A DNA stretch of 64,000 nt, from positions 10,078 through 74,077 of the forward strand of contig JAVBQA010000058.1 of assembly GCA_031549325.1 (NCBI GenBank). Reading direction: 5' to 3'. Below the pieces are notes generated by a model. That model saw nothing but the letters and a program-made list of their open reading frames with translations. It searched no databases and had not been told where the DNA came from. Source of the DNA: JAJDGF01 sp031549325. GTDB taxonomy: Bacteria; Bacillota; Clostridia; Christensenellales; Aristaeellaceae. This document shows, one piece after another, positions 27,254 through 35,482 of this stretch. Each line of letters begins with the position of its first letter. The first letter of the stretch is position 1. Position numbers and translations under genes: made by a program.

Positions 27254-28516
27254 TTAGCCGATCTTCGCGTTCTCTTCCTCCAGCATGGGCTTTAGATCCG
27301 CCATGTCCTCATAGGCGCGGAACAGAACCGAGTTCTTGAGCGCGTCCATGGTGGGCGGCAGGTGCTCGCTGACGCGGATGGCCGGAATCTCATCCTTGAT
27401 CTCGTACAGCACATCAAAGGGGTTGTTCACAAAGTATTCCGTGAACTTGTTGGGATCGTTCTTGACCGCATCCCACACTTCGATGCGCAGCGGGTCGAAG
27501 CCCATCAGATTCCAGATTTCGATGCCGCCTTCTTTGGACAGCTTGGAGAACGCAAGGAAATCCACAGCCAGGTCGGCGCTCTTGGTCTGATTGGTGACCA
27601 CGGTGCCGGTGCCGCCCAGACCCACCGAGCGCGGCTGTCCCGCTTCCCACACGGGCAACGCGGAGATCGCGATCTGGCCGGCGATGTCAGGCATATAATC
27701 GGTGAAGCGGCCCATGTACCACATCGGCATGATGACCGAGCCGAACGACTCGCTGTTCATCAGTCCGTAGTACTCCTCGGAATGGTGGCCGGTACCAGGG
27801 GCAATCTGGAGGATGCCTTCCTTGAGCAGCTCCTGGTTGTAAGCGAGCGCCTTTTCCATCTCAGGCGAATTCACATGAGGCGTGCCGTCCTCATTCAGCA
27901 GGTCGCCCCCCTGGGAGGCCAGCAGCGGCCAAAGGTGCCACGGATCGCCGGTCTCGACCGTGCCGAACGGTTTGCCGGTGGCTTCCAGGAATTTCTTGCC
28001 CGCCGCATGGTAATCGTCCCACGTCTTGATCGCCTTGTAATCCACGCCCGCCTCTTCGCACAGCTTGGCGTTGTAGTAGATCACGGCGGCGCCGATGTGG
28101 AAGCACACGCCGTAGAAGTTGCCATCCTTGGAATAGATGTCCACGCGGGACCGCACGATGTTCGGAAGCTCGGGCTCTACGACGCGATTGATCGGAACCA
28201 GCTGCGGCTCGCCCTTGAGGTAGTTGGCGAACTTGCCGATCTCGACGTCGCACAGGTCGGGCGCGCCCACGCCGCTCTGCAAAGCGATGGTGAGCTTGTT
28301 GTGCATGTCGTCGTACGGCAACGCCGTGCACTCAAGCGCGATCTGCCTGTCGGGGTTTGCGGCGTTCCACTTCTCCGCCATGGTACTGTAGAATGCAACG
28401 TGGAGCTCCTGGAATGTCCACAGGGTCAGTTTCGTGGGTTCGGCAGCCGACGCCGGGATCGCCATAAACGACAGCAACAGCAGCGCGCTCAACAGGATGG
28501 CCAAAAATCTCTTCAT
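27254..28516 (-). CDS. Extracellular solute-binding protein, family 1
   Basis: 420 residues from the ATG at 28516, with GGGAG 6 bases upstream; the GTG 15 bases earlier overlaps that ribosome site. The signal peptide is MKRFLAILLSALLLLSF..PASA, with no lipobox cysteine, so signal peptidase I cleavage is expected. Mature protein starts AEPTKLTLWTFQELH, typical of CUT1 sugar-binding proteins. Placed between GH51 and the permeases, it probably binds arabino-oligosaccharides. Confidence 0.9.
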   Translation of the reverse strand: MKRFLAILLSALLLLSFMAIPASAAEPTKLTLWTFQELHVAFYSTMAEKWNAANPDRQIALECTALPYDDMHNKLTIALQSGVGAPDLCDVEIGKFANYLKGEPQLVPINRVVEPELPNIVRSRVDIYSKDGNFYGVCFHIGAAVIYYNAKLCEEAGVDYKAIKTWDDYHAAGKKFLEATGKPFGTVETGDPWHLWPLLASQGGDLLNEDGTPHVNSPEMEKALAYNQELLKEGILQIAPGTGHHSEEYYGLMNSESFGSVIMPMWYMGRFTDYMPDIAGQIAISALPVWEAGQPRSVGLGGTGTVVTNQTKSADLAVDFLAFSKLSKEGGIEIWNLMGFDPLRIEVWDAVKNDPNKFTEYFVNNPFDVLYEIKDEIPAIRVSEHLPPTMDALKNSVLFRAYEDMADLKPMLEEENAKIG

Positions 28517-28570
28517 GATGATCTCCCTCACCTTTCCAGAATAATATCTACGTTCACGCGGCGCCCGCGC

Positions 28571-30082
28571 TTACGCCTTCTTGAACCGGATCACGTTCCA
28601 GCTCGCGGGGTGCAGGTGGATCGCGCCGTCCTGAACCGAATCGGTGCGCACATGGGGCCGCACGGTTCCCGGCACTTTCACGGTGTTCACGGCGTGCAGA
28701 TCGCTGTTCTCAAGCGCGATGTGTTCCGCCAATTTGTAACCCTCGAATCCCTTCAGATCCAGCTCCACCAGCAGGTCACCCTCAAGATCCCGGTTCACGG
28801 CGAACAGCGTAACCTCCTGGTCTTCCTCGTTCCAAACCGCCACGGTCTCGAGGTAGGGCACGTCGGTGAAGTCCTTGCAGTCATACTTCGGGCAGGAAAC
28901 CACCGGCTGCAGCGCCGTGCCCCGTCCGTACTTCGAAGCGTGCATGAACGGGAAGAAGATCGTCTGCATGCAGGCTCCGCCGCCGTGCTCGGTCATGATG
29001 GGCGCGATCACGTTGATCAGCTGCGCCAGGCAGGCCATCTTGAGCCGGTCGGCGTGCTTCAAGAACGTGATGAGCACGCATCCCGCGACCAGCGCATCCT
29101 CAAAGGTATAGATGTCCTCCAGCAGATGGGGTGCCTTTCGCCACGGGCGGTCGGCCATCTCCTGTTTGTCGGCGGCTGTGGAGTGATACCACACGTTCCA
29201 CTCGTCAAAGCTCAGCATCAGATCTTTCTTGCCGCGCTTCCTGGCCTTAACCAGGTCGCACGCCGCGATGACCGTCTTGATGAAGTGGTCGGTTTCTAGC
29301 GAGCAGGCCAGGAAATTCCGGCTGTCGCCGTCGTCGTTCCGGAAGTATTGGTGCAGCGAAACGAAGTCCACCGCATCGTAAGTGTGGCTGAGCGTCTCGT
29401 ATTCCCAGACAGGGAACGTGGGCATTTTGGTGCTGGAACTGCCGCAGCTGACCAGCTGCAGCGTCGGGTCGAACACCTTCATGGCGCGCGCGGTTTCCAC
29501 CGCCAGCCTGCCGTATTCCTCCGGCGTCTTGTGCCCGGTCTGCCAGGGGCCATCCATCTCGTTCCCCAGGCACCAGACCTTCACGTCCAGCGGATCCTTG
29601 GCGCCGTGCTTGATCCGCAGGTCGCTGAGGTGGCTGCCCGAAGGATGGTTGCAGTATTCCAGCAGGTCCATGGCCGCCTCCACGCCGCGCGTGCCCAGGT
29701 TGACCGCCATCATGATCTCGCTGCCCACGCGCTTTGTCCACTTGTTGAACTCGTTCACGCCGATGGCGTTATCCTCCAGCGTTCGCCAGGCCAGATCCAG
29801 GCGCGTCGGGCGCTCGGACACGGGCCCCACGCCGTCCTCCCAGCGGTATCCCGAAACAAAGTTGCCGCCCGGATAGCGGATGATTGGGATGTTGAGCTGC
29901 TTCACAAGCTCGATCACATCCGTGCGAAAGCCGTTCTCATCGGCCTGCGGGTGCCCCGGCTCATACAGGCCGTCGTACACGCAACGGCCCAGATGCTCTA
30001 CAAACGAGCCGTAAACGCGCTTATCCACCTCACCGATGCGGAATGCGCGCTCCAGGGTCACGCGGGCAGTATTCGTCTGCAT
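28571..30082 (-). CDS. abfA: Alpha-L-arabinofuranosidase, GH51
   Basis: 503 residues of canonical GH51 length. RYPGGNFVSGYRWEDGVGP, acid/base Glu175 in WCLGNEMDGPW and nucleophile Glu294 in SFDEWNVWYH. These numbers equal those of the characterised Geobacillus stearothermophilus AbfA (Glu175/Glu294). There is no signal peptide, so it acts inside the cell, removing L-arabinofuranose from imported arabino-oligosaccharides. First gene of the operon, behind a near-consensus promoter; ribosome site AGGAAGAG. Confidence 0.95.
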   Translation of the reverse strand: MQTNTARVTLERAFRIGEVDKRVYGSFVEHLGRCVYDGLYEPGHPQADENGFRTDVIELVKQLNIPIIRYPGGNFVSGYRWEDGVGPVSERPTRLDLAWRTLEDNAIGVNEFNKWTKRVGSEIMMAVNLGTRGVEAAMDLLEYCNHPSGSHLSDLRIKHGAKDPLDVKVWCLGNEMDGPWQTGHKTPEEYGRLAVETARAMKVFDPTLQLVSCGSSSTKMPTFPVWEYETLSHTYDAVDFVSLHQYFRNDDGDSRNFLACSLETDHFIKTVIAACDLVKARKRGKKDLMLSFDEWNVWYHSTAADKQEMADRPWRKAPHLLEDIYTFEDALVAGCVLITFLKHADRLKMACLAQLINVIAPIMTEHGGGACMQTIFFPFMHASKYGRGTALQPVVSCPKYDCKDFTDVPYLETVAVWNEEDQEVTLFAVNRDLEGDLLVELDLKGFEGYKLAEHIALENSDLHAVNTVKVPGTVRPHVRTDSVQDGAIHLHPASWNVIRFKKA

Positions 30083-30124
30083 TGGCTCTTCCTACCTTCC
30101 TGTTTATCGCAGTTAACCACTTGG

Positions 30125-30137
30125 ATAATCCATTAAC
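30125..30137 (-). promoter_or_regulatory. Candidate operator shared with the GH106-like operon
   Basis: Minus-strand GTTAATGGATTAT lies just downstream of the expected transcription start of the GH51 operon. The identical 13-mer overlaps the -10 of the GH106-like/Opp operon at 55374. A near copy, GTTAATGGGTTA (complement of 30278-30289), lies farther upstream. Placement at and after the start suggests a repressor site. The protein is unknown; the HTH regulator at 24328 is one candidate. Confidence 0.45.
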
Positions 30138-30151
30138 TTTCTTACACGGTG

Positions 30152-30180
30152 AGTATATCAGCACACCATACATTTGTCAA
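30152..30180 (-). promoter_or_regulatory. Near-consensus promoter of the arabinofuranoside operon
   Basis: On the minus strand, -35 TTGACA (complement of 30175-30180) and -10 TATACT (complement of 30152-30157) with a 17-base spacer, about 70 bases upstream of the GH51 ATG. Such a strong core promoter implies negative control. Confidence 0.8.
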
Positions 30181-30371
30181 TGGTGAATCAAAATTACTTT
30201 TTCAATACGTGCTACATGTTCATAATGTAAATATTAATCCGCTATGCCCTGACCGAAACTTAGGTGAATCCGCAGGTTAACCCATTAACAGAGCGCCTCC
30301 AGCGCAAAAGCGCAAAAAGCGCCCCGCTTCCCCACCCATCGTCACCCGGAGCCGCCAGCCGATTGCCGCGC

Positions 30372-31469
30372 TCAGTTTTTCTTGAACGGCCAGAACCCCT
30401 TGAGCGGCAACGGTTTGTGGCCGCCCCTGCCGCGATTGGTCAGAACGATGCTCTGGAGCAGAATGAAAAAACAGAGCATTGCGCCGGTGGTGATGCTCTG
30501 CCACCAAGGTTCCCTCAGCCCCGAGGCGACAACGATGGATTTGATGGTGGTCAGGGTGAGCACCCCAAAGAGCGTGCCCATGATATTGCCCACGCCGCCC
30601 GTCAGCAAAGTGCCGCCAATGATGGAAGACGCGATTGCGTTCATCTCGGCTCCGGCGGCGTTTGTCGCATTGCCGGCCCCGGTGTGCATGAGGAACACGA
30701 ACCCGCCGATTCCGGCCAGAACCCCGCAGAGCAGATAGGAACAAAACCTCGTTCGCCTGACATTGATGCCGAGCATCAACGCGCTTTGACGGCTGCCCCC
30801 AACCGCATAGAAATTGCGCCCAAGCCTTGTCTTTTTAAGGATCATAAAAACAGCCGCCACGACAACCAACGCAATGACGACGCCGATTTCCAGCCTTGCG
30901 GGGATCAAGCTGCCATTTTTCGCCGTGTAACCCAGCCATGGAATTTCAAGGCGCGCGTCCTTGAGCGCCAGAAACCCCACGTTTTGCGCCGTGTGCGGTT
31001 CAAGGCTGACGATGGTCGTCATTCCCCTGGCAAAAAACATGCCCGCCAGGGTGACGATAAAGGGTTGGATTTCTAAACAAGCCACCAGATATCCCTGCAC
31101 AAGACCGAAAGCAAGCCCAATTCCCAGCGCCAAGCACAGCGCGGTGAAAACGTTTCCGCCCTGTGTGTCCAGGTGAACCACGCACGCCATCACCACCAGC
31201 GCGGTGATGCCCCCCACGGAAATGTCGATGCCGCCCGCAATCATCACGATCGTCAGACCGCAAGAAATGATGATCAGCGAGGCATTGTTGTTGAACATAT
31301 CAAAAAGCTGCTGAGGCCGCAGGAACCCTCCGCGCCAAATGAGCATGGCCAGTATGTACATGCCAAAGAAAATGCAGATGGTGATGGTCAAAAGCAGCTG
31401 GGTATCGGTCCGGGGTTCCCTCCGCCTGTCCTCGCCCGTCGCGCGCAATGGAATCTCTTGTGTTTTCAC
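30372..31469 (-). CDS. Sugar ABC transporter permease (RbsC/YjfF type)
   Basis: 365 residues from a GTG at 31469 with GGAGG 9 bases upstream. It is a BPD_transp_2 permease with about eight to ten membrane helices and the signature GGIDISVGGITALV, then SALMLGINVRRTRFCSYLL and GGTLLTGGVGNIMGTLFG. Second permease of a CUT2 importer, as in YtfT/YjfF pairs for galactofuranose or AraH for arabinose. Almost contiguous with the upstream permease. Final gene of the four-gene operon. Confidence 0.9.
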   Translation of the reverse strand: MKTQEIPLRATGEDRRREPRTDTQLLLTITICIFFGMYILAMLIWRGGFLRPQQLFDMFNNNASLIIISCGLTIVMIAGGIDISVGGITALVVMACVVHLDTQGGNVFTALCLALGIGLAFGLVQGYLVACLEIQPFIVTLAGMFFARGMTTIVSLEPHTAQNVGFLALKDARLEIPWLGYTAKNGSLIPARLEIGVVIALVVVAAVFMILKKTRLGRNFYAVGGSRQSALMLGINVRRTRFCSYLLCGVLAGIGGFVFLMHTGAGNATNAAGAEMNAIASSIIGGTLLTGGVGNIMGTLFGVLTLTTIKSIVVASGLREPWWQSITTGAMLCFFILLQSIVLTNRGRGGHKPLPLKGFWPFKKN

Positions 31470-31470
31470 G

Positions 31471-32556
31471 TCATCTCACCTCCGCGATGGCGGGCGCTTT
31501 TTTGGCCACAAACCTGGTCCATAGCCGGCTGGCGGCACTCTTCACGACCGGCGATCCGATCACGACGATGAGTATGATCACAGCCGCCTTGTAAGCCTTA
31601 ATCGCCGTCGAAGGCACTTTCATGGCGTATAGCGTCGTCGTCAACGCTTGAATTGCATACGCGCCCAACACGGAACCGGGCATCTTGAATTTGCCGCCGC
31701 TCAGCGCGTTGCCGCCGATGGCCACTGCCAGAATCGCATCCATCTCGATTTCGATCAAAATGGTCTCGTGGTTGATCAGCCCCAGCCTGCTTACGCTGAT
31801 GCAGCCGGCAACGGCCACACAAAGCCCCAGGATCATAAGGGTGAGCAATCTGATCCAGGTGGTGTTGATCCCATTCAGGCGGGCGGCCCGCCTGTTGATG
31901 CCAACCGCCTGCGTATAGAGGGCCAGGTTTGTGAATTTGAACAAGAGCGCAAACAGGATCCCACAAAAAACAACGATGAAAATGGGCGTTGGAATTGGAA
32001 CCCCTGGAATAAAACTGCCAATCGCGCCGATCCATGGGCTGGACACGGTGGGCGTGGCGCCACCGTTGATCCAATAGGCGATGGAGCGGCCAGCCGTGTA
32101 GAGGATCAGCGTCGCGATCATCGGTTGGATATTAAACACGGACACCAGGGTGCCATTGAACGCTCCAAACAGGACAGCGACGACACAGCACGCCAGAAAG
32201 GCGAGCAGTATGGTCGCGGGCGTAATGGGGCCCCCGCGCAGCACCTTGACAAAAACACTGCCCGCAATCGCCGCGGCAGCGCCCACGCTGATGTCCTGCC
32301 CACCGGTGGCGGCCGTCACCAGTGTCATCCCCATGGCCAAAATCGCAAGCTCGGAGGCGCCGTTCAGAATGCTGATCAAATTTCCCGTCAGGACGGGATT
32401 CCCTTCGTTGTTGGTTGTGATGCCAACGGAAAAGAAACCAGGATCTCTAATCAGGTTGAAGATGACAAGCAGCGCAAGGGCAATGAGCGGAATCACAAGC
32501 TGTGTGTGCTTGCCTTTCAGCCCTGCCGGTTTTTTGAAATCATTATGGGTCATCAT
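31471..32556 (-). CDS. Sugar ABC transporter permease (RbsC/YtfT type)
   Basis: 361 residues from the ATG at 32556 (or the adjacent ATG at 32553), with GGGAGG upstream inside the ATPase gene. The same BPD_transp_2 family: TGGQDISVGAAAAIAGSVFV, VGINRRAARLNGIN and GGNALSGGKFKMPG. It starts immediately after the ATPase stop. Two non-identical permeases in one operon are typical of YtfQRT-YjfF-like systems. Confidence 0.9.
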   Translation of the reverse strand: MMTHNDFKKPAGLKGKHTQLVIPLIALALLVIFNLIRDPGFFSVGITTNNEGNPVLTGNLISILNGASELAILAMGMTLVTAATGGQDISVGAAAAIAGSVFVKVLRGGPITPATILLAFLACCVVAVLFGAFNGTLVSVFNIQPMIATLILYTAGRSIAYWINGGATPTVSSPWIGAIGSFIPGVPIPTPIFIVVFCGILFALLFKFTNLALYTQAVGINRRAARLNGINTTWIRLLTLMILGLCVAVAGCISVSRLGLINHETILIEIEMDAILAVAIGGNALSGGKFKMPGSVLGAYAIQALTTTLYAMKVPSTAIKAYKAAVIILIVVIGSPVVKSAASRLWTRFVAKKAPAIAEVR

Positions 32557-32557
32557 C

Positions 32558-34066
32558 TCAGTCCGCCCCTCCCGCAATTGTGCGCATCACGTTGTCCTGC
32601 GTGATTTCACCGCCCCGCAGCTCGCCGACAATGTTGCTGTCCCGCATCACGATGAGCCGCGAACAGGTGCGCAACATCTCTTCGATCTCGGATGAAATGA
32701 AAGTAATGCTTACGCCGTCCTCGGCTAGCTTGAGAATGAGCTTTTGAATTTCAACCTTCGTGCCGACATCTATACCGCGCGTGGGCTCGTCCAGAATCAG
32801 GTACTGCGGGTGCGTGAGCAGCCAGCGAGCCAGGATGACCTTCTGTTGGTTTCCGCCTGAAAGGGATTTGATCGGCGTATCCGCCGAAGCGGTTTTGATG
32901 CCCAGCGCCCGGATGTATTCGCTCGCGAAGGCTTCCGCTTCAGCCAGGGAAAACGGCCTCCAAAATCCCTTCATCACCTGCAAGGCGAGTATGATGTTGT
33001 CCCGCACCGACAAATCGGCAATGATTCCGTCGCGCTTGCGGTCCTCGGGCAGGTAGCCAATGCCCCTCTTCATGGCGTGGATCGGCCTGGTGATCCGAGC
33101 GGCTTTCCCGCCGACCGTCACCTGTCCTTCGGTTCCTTTGTCCGCGCCAAAAATCGCGCGCACACACTCGCTGCGCCCCGAGCCGAGCAGGCCAGTAAAC
33201 CCATTGACTTCACCTCTGCTGATTTTGAAGTCAAATGGATTCGCGCAAGCCTCGCTTGAAAGCCCAACCGCCGCATAGACGGGCGTGCCTCTCTCGTCGT
33301 TCGCCGCCTCTTTTTTCCGCATTCCCGACAGGTCGTCAAGCTCCTTGCCCATCATCTTGGCGACCAGGTCCACCTGTGGCAGATTCTCAATCTCGTATTC
33401 TCCGACCAGCTCTCCGTTGCGCAAGACTGTGATCCTGTCGCAAACCTCATACACCTGTTCTAAGAAGTGCGTGACAAAGACAATGCCGACGCCGCGCGCT
33501 TTCAGATCGCGCATGAGTGAAAAGAGCATTGCTACCTCTTTCTCGTCCAGCGAGGAGGTCGGCTCATCCATGATCAAGGCCTTGCATTCCATGTCCACAG
33601 AGCGGGCAATGGCAACCATCTGTTGCACAGCCAACGAACAGCTGGCCAGCTGCTGTTTGGGCCCGGCAGGGATCCCCAGATTCCGGAGGATTTCACCGGC
33701 TCTCTTTTCCATGGCTTTCCAGCGCACGAGCTTGCCTTTCCCCCGGCCGATAAAGATATTTTCCGCCACGGTGAGATTTGGGCAGAGTGAAATTTCCTGA
33801 TACACCGTGCTTATGCCCAGATCCTGCGCCTCCTGCGGGGATTTGATGGTGACTTCTCCGTCCACCCCGTCGAGGCAGATGTGGCCGGAATCCTTGGGAT
33901 AGACGCCGGTCAACACCTTGATCAAGGTGGATTTTCCAGCGCCGTTTTCACCCATCAGCGCATGGATTTCGCCCTTTCTGAGCGTGAAGTCCACATCGTG
34001 CAGGGCTCTCACGCCCGGAAATGCCTTGCCAATTTTCCGCATGGACAAGACAATGTCACTTTGCAT
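32558..34066 (-). CDS. Sugar ABC transporter ATP-binding protein (RbsA/YtfR type)
   Basis: 502 residues from the ATG at 34066, preceded by GGGGG; the 33 extra codons upstream cover a stem-loop and are not coding. Two ABC domains in tandem: Walker A GENGAGKST in the first, GLLGSGRSE in the second, signature LSGGNQQKV and Walker B YLILDEPTRGID in the second. Tandem-ATPase architecture is diagnostic of CUT2 monosaccharide importers. Confidence 0.93.
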   Translation of the reverse strand: MQSDIVLSMRKIGKAFPGVRALHDVDFTLRKGEIHALMGENGAGKSTLIKVLTGVYPKDSGHICLDGVDGEVTIKSPQEAQDLGISTVYQEISLCPNLTVAENIFIGRGKGKLVRWKAMEKRAGEILRNLGIPAGPKQQLASCSLAVQQMVAIARSVDMECKALIMDEPTSSLDEKEVAMLFSLMRDLKARGVGIVFVTHFLEQVYEVCDRITVLRNGELVGEYEIENLPQVDLVAKMMGKELDDLSGMRKKEAANDERGTPVYAAVGLSSEACANPFDFKISRGEVNGFTGLLGSGRSECVRAIFGADKGTEGQVTVGGKAARITRPIHAMKRGIGYLPEDRKRDGIIADLSVRDNIILALQVMKGFWRPFSLAEAEAFASEYIRALGIKTASADTPIKSLSGGNQQKVILARWLLTHPQYLILDEPTRGIDVGTKVEIQKLILKLAEDGVSITFISSEIEEMLRTCSRLIVMRDSNIVGELRGGEITQDNVMRTIAGGAD

Positions 34067-34097
34067 CAACGATTCCCCCTTTGGTTCAAGCTGTGCC

Positions 34098-34172
34098 GCG
34101 CTCCTGCCCGCGCCATGAACAGGAGCGCGCGGTGCGGATACGCGGAAATCTTCCACATACGCCACACCGCGC
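34098..34172 (-). repeat. Two stem-loops after the binding-protein gene
   Basis: GCGCTCCTG (34098-34106) pairs with CAGGAGCGC (34120-34128), and GCGCGGTG (34127-34134) pairs with CACCGCGC (34165-34172). They fill the gap between the binding protein and the ATPase and lack a U-run, so an mRNA stabiliser or attenuating element is likely. Confidence 0.6.
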
Positions 34173-34203
34173 GACCGTGATTTGCCAGTTGCCGGGCGAT
34201 TGA

Positions 34204-35166
34204 TTACAGGCCGTAATTGTCGATGTCCGCCTGGGTAATCGTCGCGGCGTCAAAGCCCTTTTCTTCCGAGATCACGAGTTTCTGCTCAATCGTTCCGCCA
34301 TCGGCCAGCGTCTTGATCATCCCATCAATGACGCTCGCCTGGAAGGGACTGCACTGGCCGTCGTAGTTCCAGCGGCCGGCTAGCACTTCCTCGAGGGCCC
34401 AGGTGTTGCAGTCAAACCCCATGACGATCACGTCGCCATCCTTGCCGTGGGTGATGCCCGCTTCGTCCAGCGCGGCCGCAGCGCCCCTGGCCATGCCATC
34501 ATTTTCGGCATACACGACGTTGAACGCTTCGCCAGAGTTGATGACGGATTCCACGATCTTCTTGGCCTCGGCTTCGTCCCAGGTGGCCGTCTGCTGAACA
34601 ACCATCTTCATGGCGCCGGCTTCAACCTGCTCGTTCAGCGGGCCGGTCCGGCCTATCTGCGCGTCCGAACCCATGGCTCCCTGGATGTGGATGATGTTAT
34701 AGCTGTCCAGCTTCTGATCCAGCAGCCATTGCACGGCCAGCTTGCCCTGGTTTTTCATGTCGGAAACCACGGCGGCCTCATAAAGGCTCGCGTCGCAATC
34801 GATCATGCGGTCAAACAGGAACACCTTGATGCCGGCTTCCTGGGCAGACTTCAGGACGGTGTCCCAGCCGGTGGTCTCGGCGGCGGAGATGAGCAGGTAG
34901 TCCACGCCGTCGGTGATAAACTGCTGCGCGGCATTGAGTTGCTCGTCATTCTTGAGGCTGTAGAACGTCTTGGCCGCGTAGCCGTTCTCTGCGGAAAAAA
35001 CCTTTTCGAAGTCGTTCACGTTCGCTTCACGGTAGCCCGACTCGGAAGGCGGGTTGTTGACAATGCCAACCGAAATGGCGTCGGAGGAAGCAAGGGCCGA
35101 AGTTCCGCCCACGAACAGGGAGAACACCAGCGTCAGGGCAAGCACCAAACAAACCATCTTTTTCAT
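34204..35166 (-). CDS. Sugar-binding protein (YtfQ-like, Peripla_BP_4)
   Basis: 320 residues from the ATG at 35166 (MKKMVCLVLALTLVFSLFVG) with GGGAGG upstream. The signal peptide ends TSALASSD; there is no lipobox. The mature protein is a type I periplasmic-binding-protein fold (SVGIVNNPPSESGYREANV, ISAAETTGWDTVL, VYAENDGMARGAAAAL) most like YtfQ. Candidate ligands are galactofuranose, arabinofuranose or a free pentose. First gene of the CUT2 operon, divergent from the three-gene sensor at 35483. Confidence 0.88.
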   Translation of the reverse strand: MKKMVCLVLALTLVFSLFVGGTSALASSDAISVGIVNNPPSESGYREANVNDFEKVFSAENGYAAKTFYSLKNDEQLNAAQQFITDGVDYLLISAAETTGWDTVLKSAQEAGIKVFLFDRMIDCDASLYEAAVVSDMKNQGKLAVQWLLDQKLDSYNIIHIQGAMGSDAQIGRTGPLNEQVEAGAMKMVVQQTATWDEAEAKKIVESVINSGEAFNVVYAENDGMARGAAAALDEAGITHGKDGDVIVMGFDCNTWALEEVLAGRWNYDGQCSPFQASVIDGMIKTLADGGTIEQKLVISEEKGFDAATITQADIDNYGL

Positions 35167-35264
35167 GCGATTCCCTCCCAAAAGTCTTTTTGAGTGCGGT
35201 TCCGTCCATCGCGCATGCTGCCTCAATCCAATTGTGTTGAATTGACTTGTGTTCATTCTACTCA

Positions 35265-35280
35265 TTCCAAGCGCTTGAAA
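35265..35280. promoter_or_regulatory. cre-like palindrome upstream of the CUT2 operon
   Basis: TTCCAAGCGCTTGAAA contains the perfect palindrome CAAGCGCTTG (35268-35277). It resembles catabolite-responsive elements and other LacI-family operators, though the first G of the cre consensus is missing. About 100 bases upstream of the binding-protein start, so CcpA-type repression is plausible. Confidence 0.4.
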
Positions 35281-35446
35281 CATTCAATATTTTTCGGAGG
35301 TGTAGCAACTATTTCCCGGAAAGTTTGTCACTTCTCATCAACCTACAAATTCATTGGGAAAACTGATACTTTCTTTTGCTTCTCGCAGGAATCACGGGTT
35401 TTGCCCGCATTGCCGCCAGCAAACACTCGCAGCCGCGCAATGGATG

Positions 35447-35455
35447 TGATATAAT
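35447..35455 (+). promoter_or_regulatory. Extended -10 promoter of the sensor operon
   Basis: TGATATAAT supplies an extended -10 (TG at 35447-35448, TATAAT at 35450-35455) about 28 bases before the kinase ATG. I see no convincing -35, which fits an extended -10 or activator-dependent promoter. Confidence 0.6.
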
Positions 35456-35482
35456 GAGCCATCCATTCCTTCGGAGGTCGCC

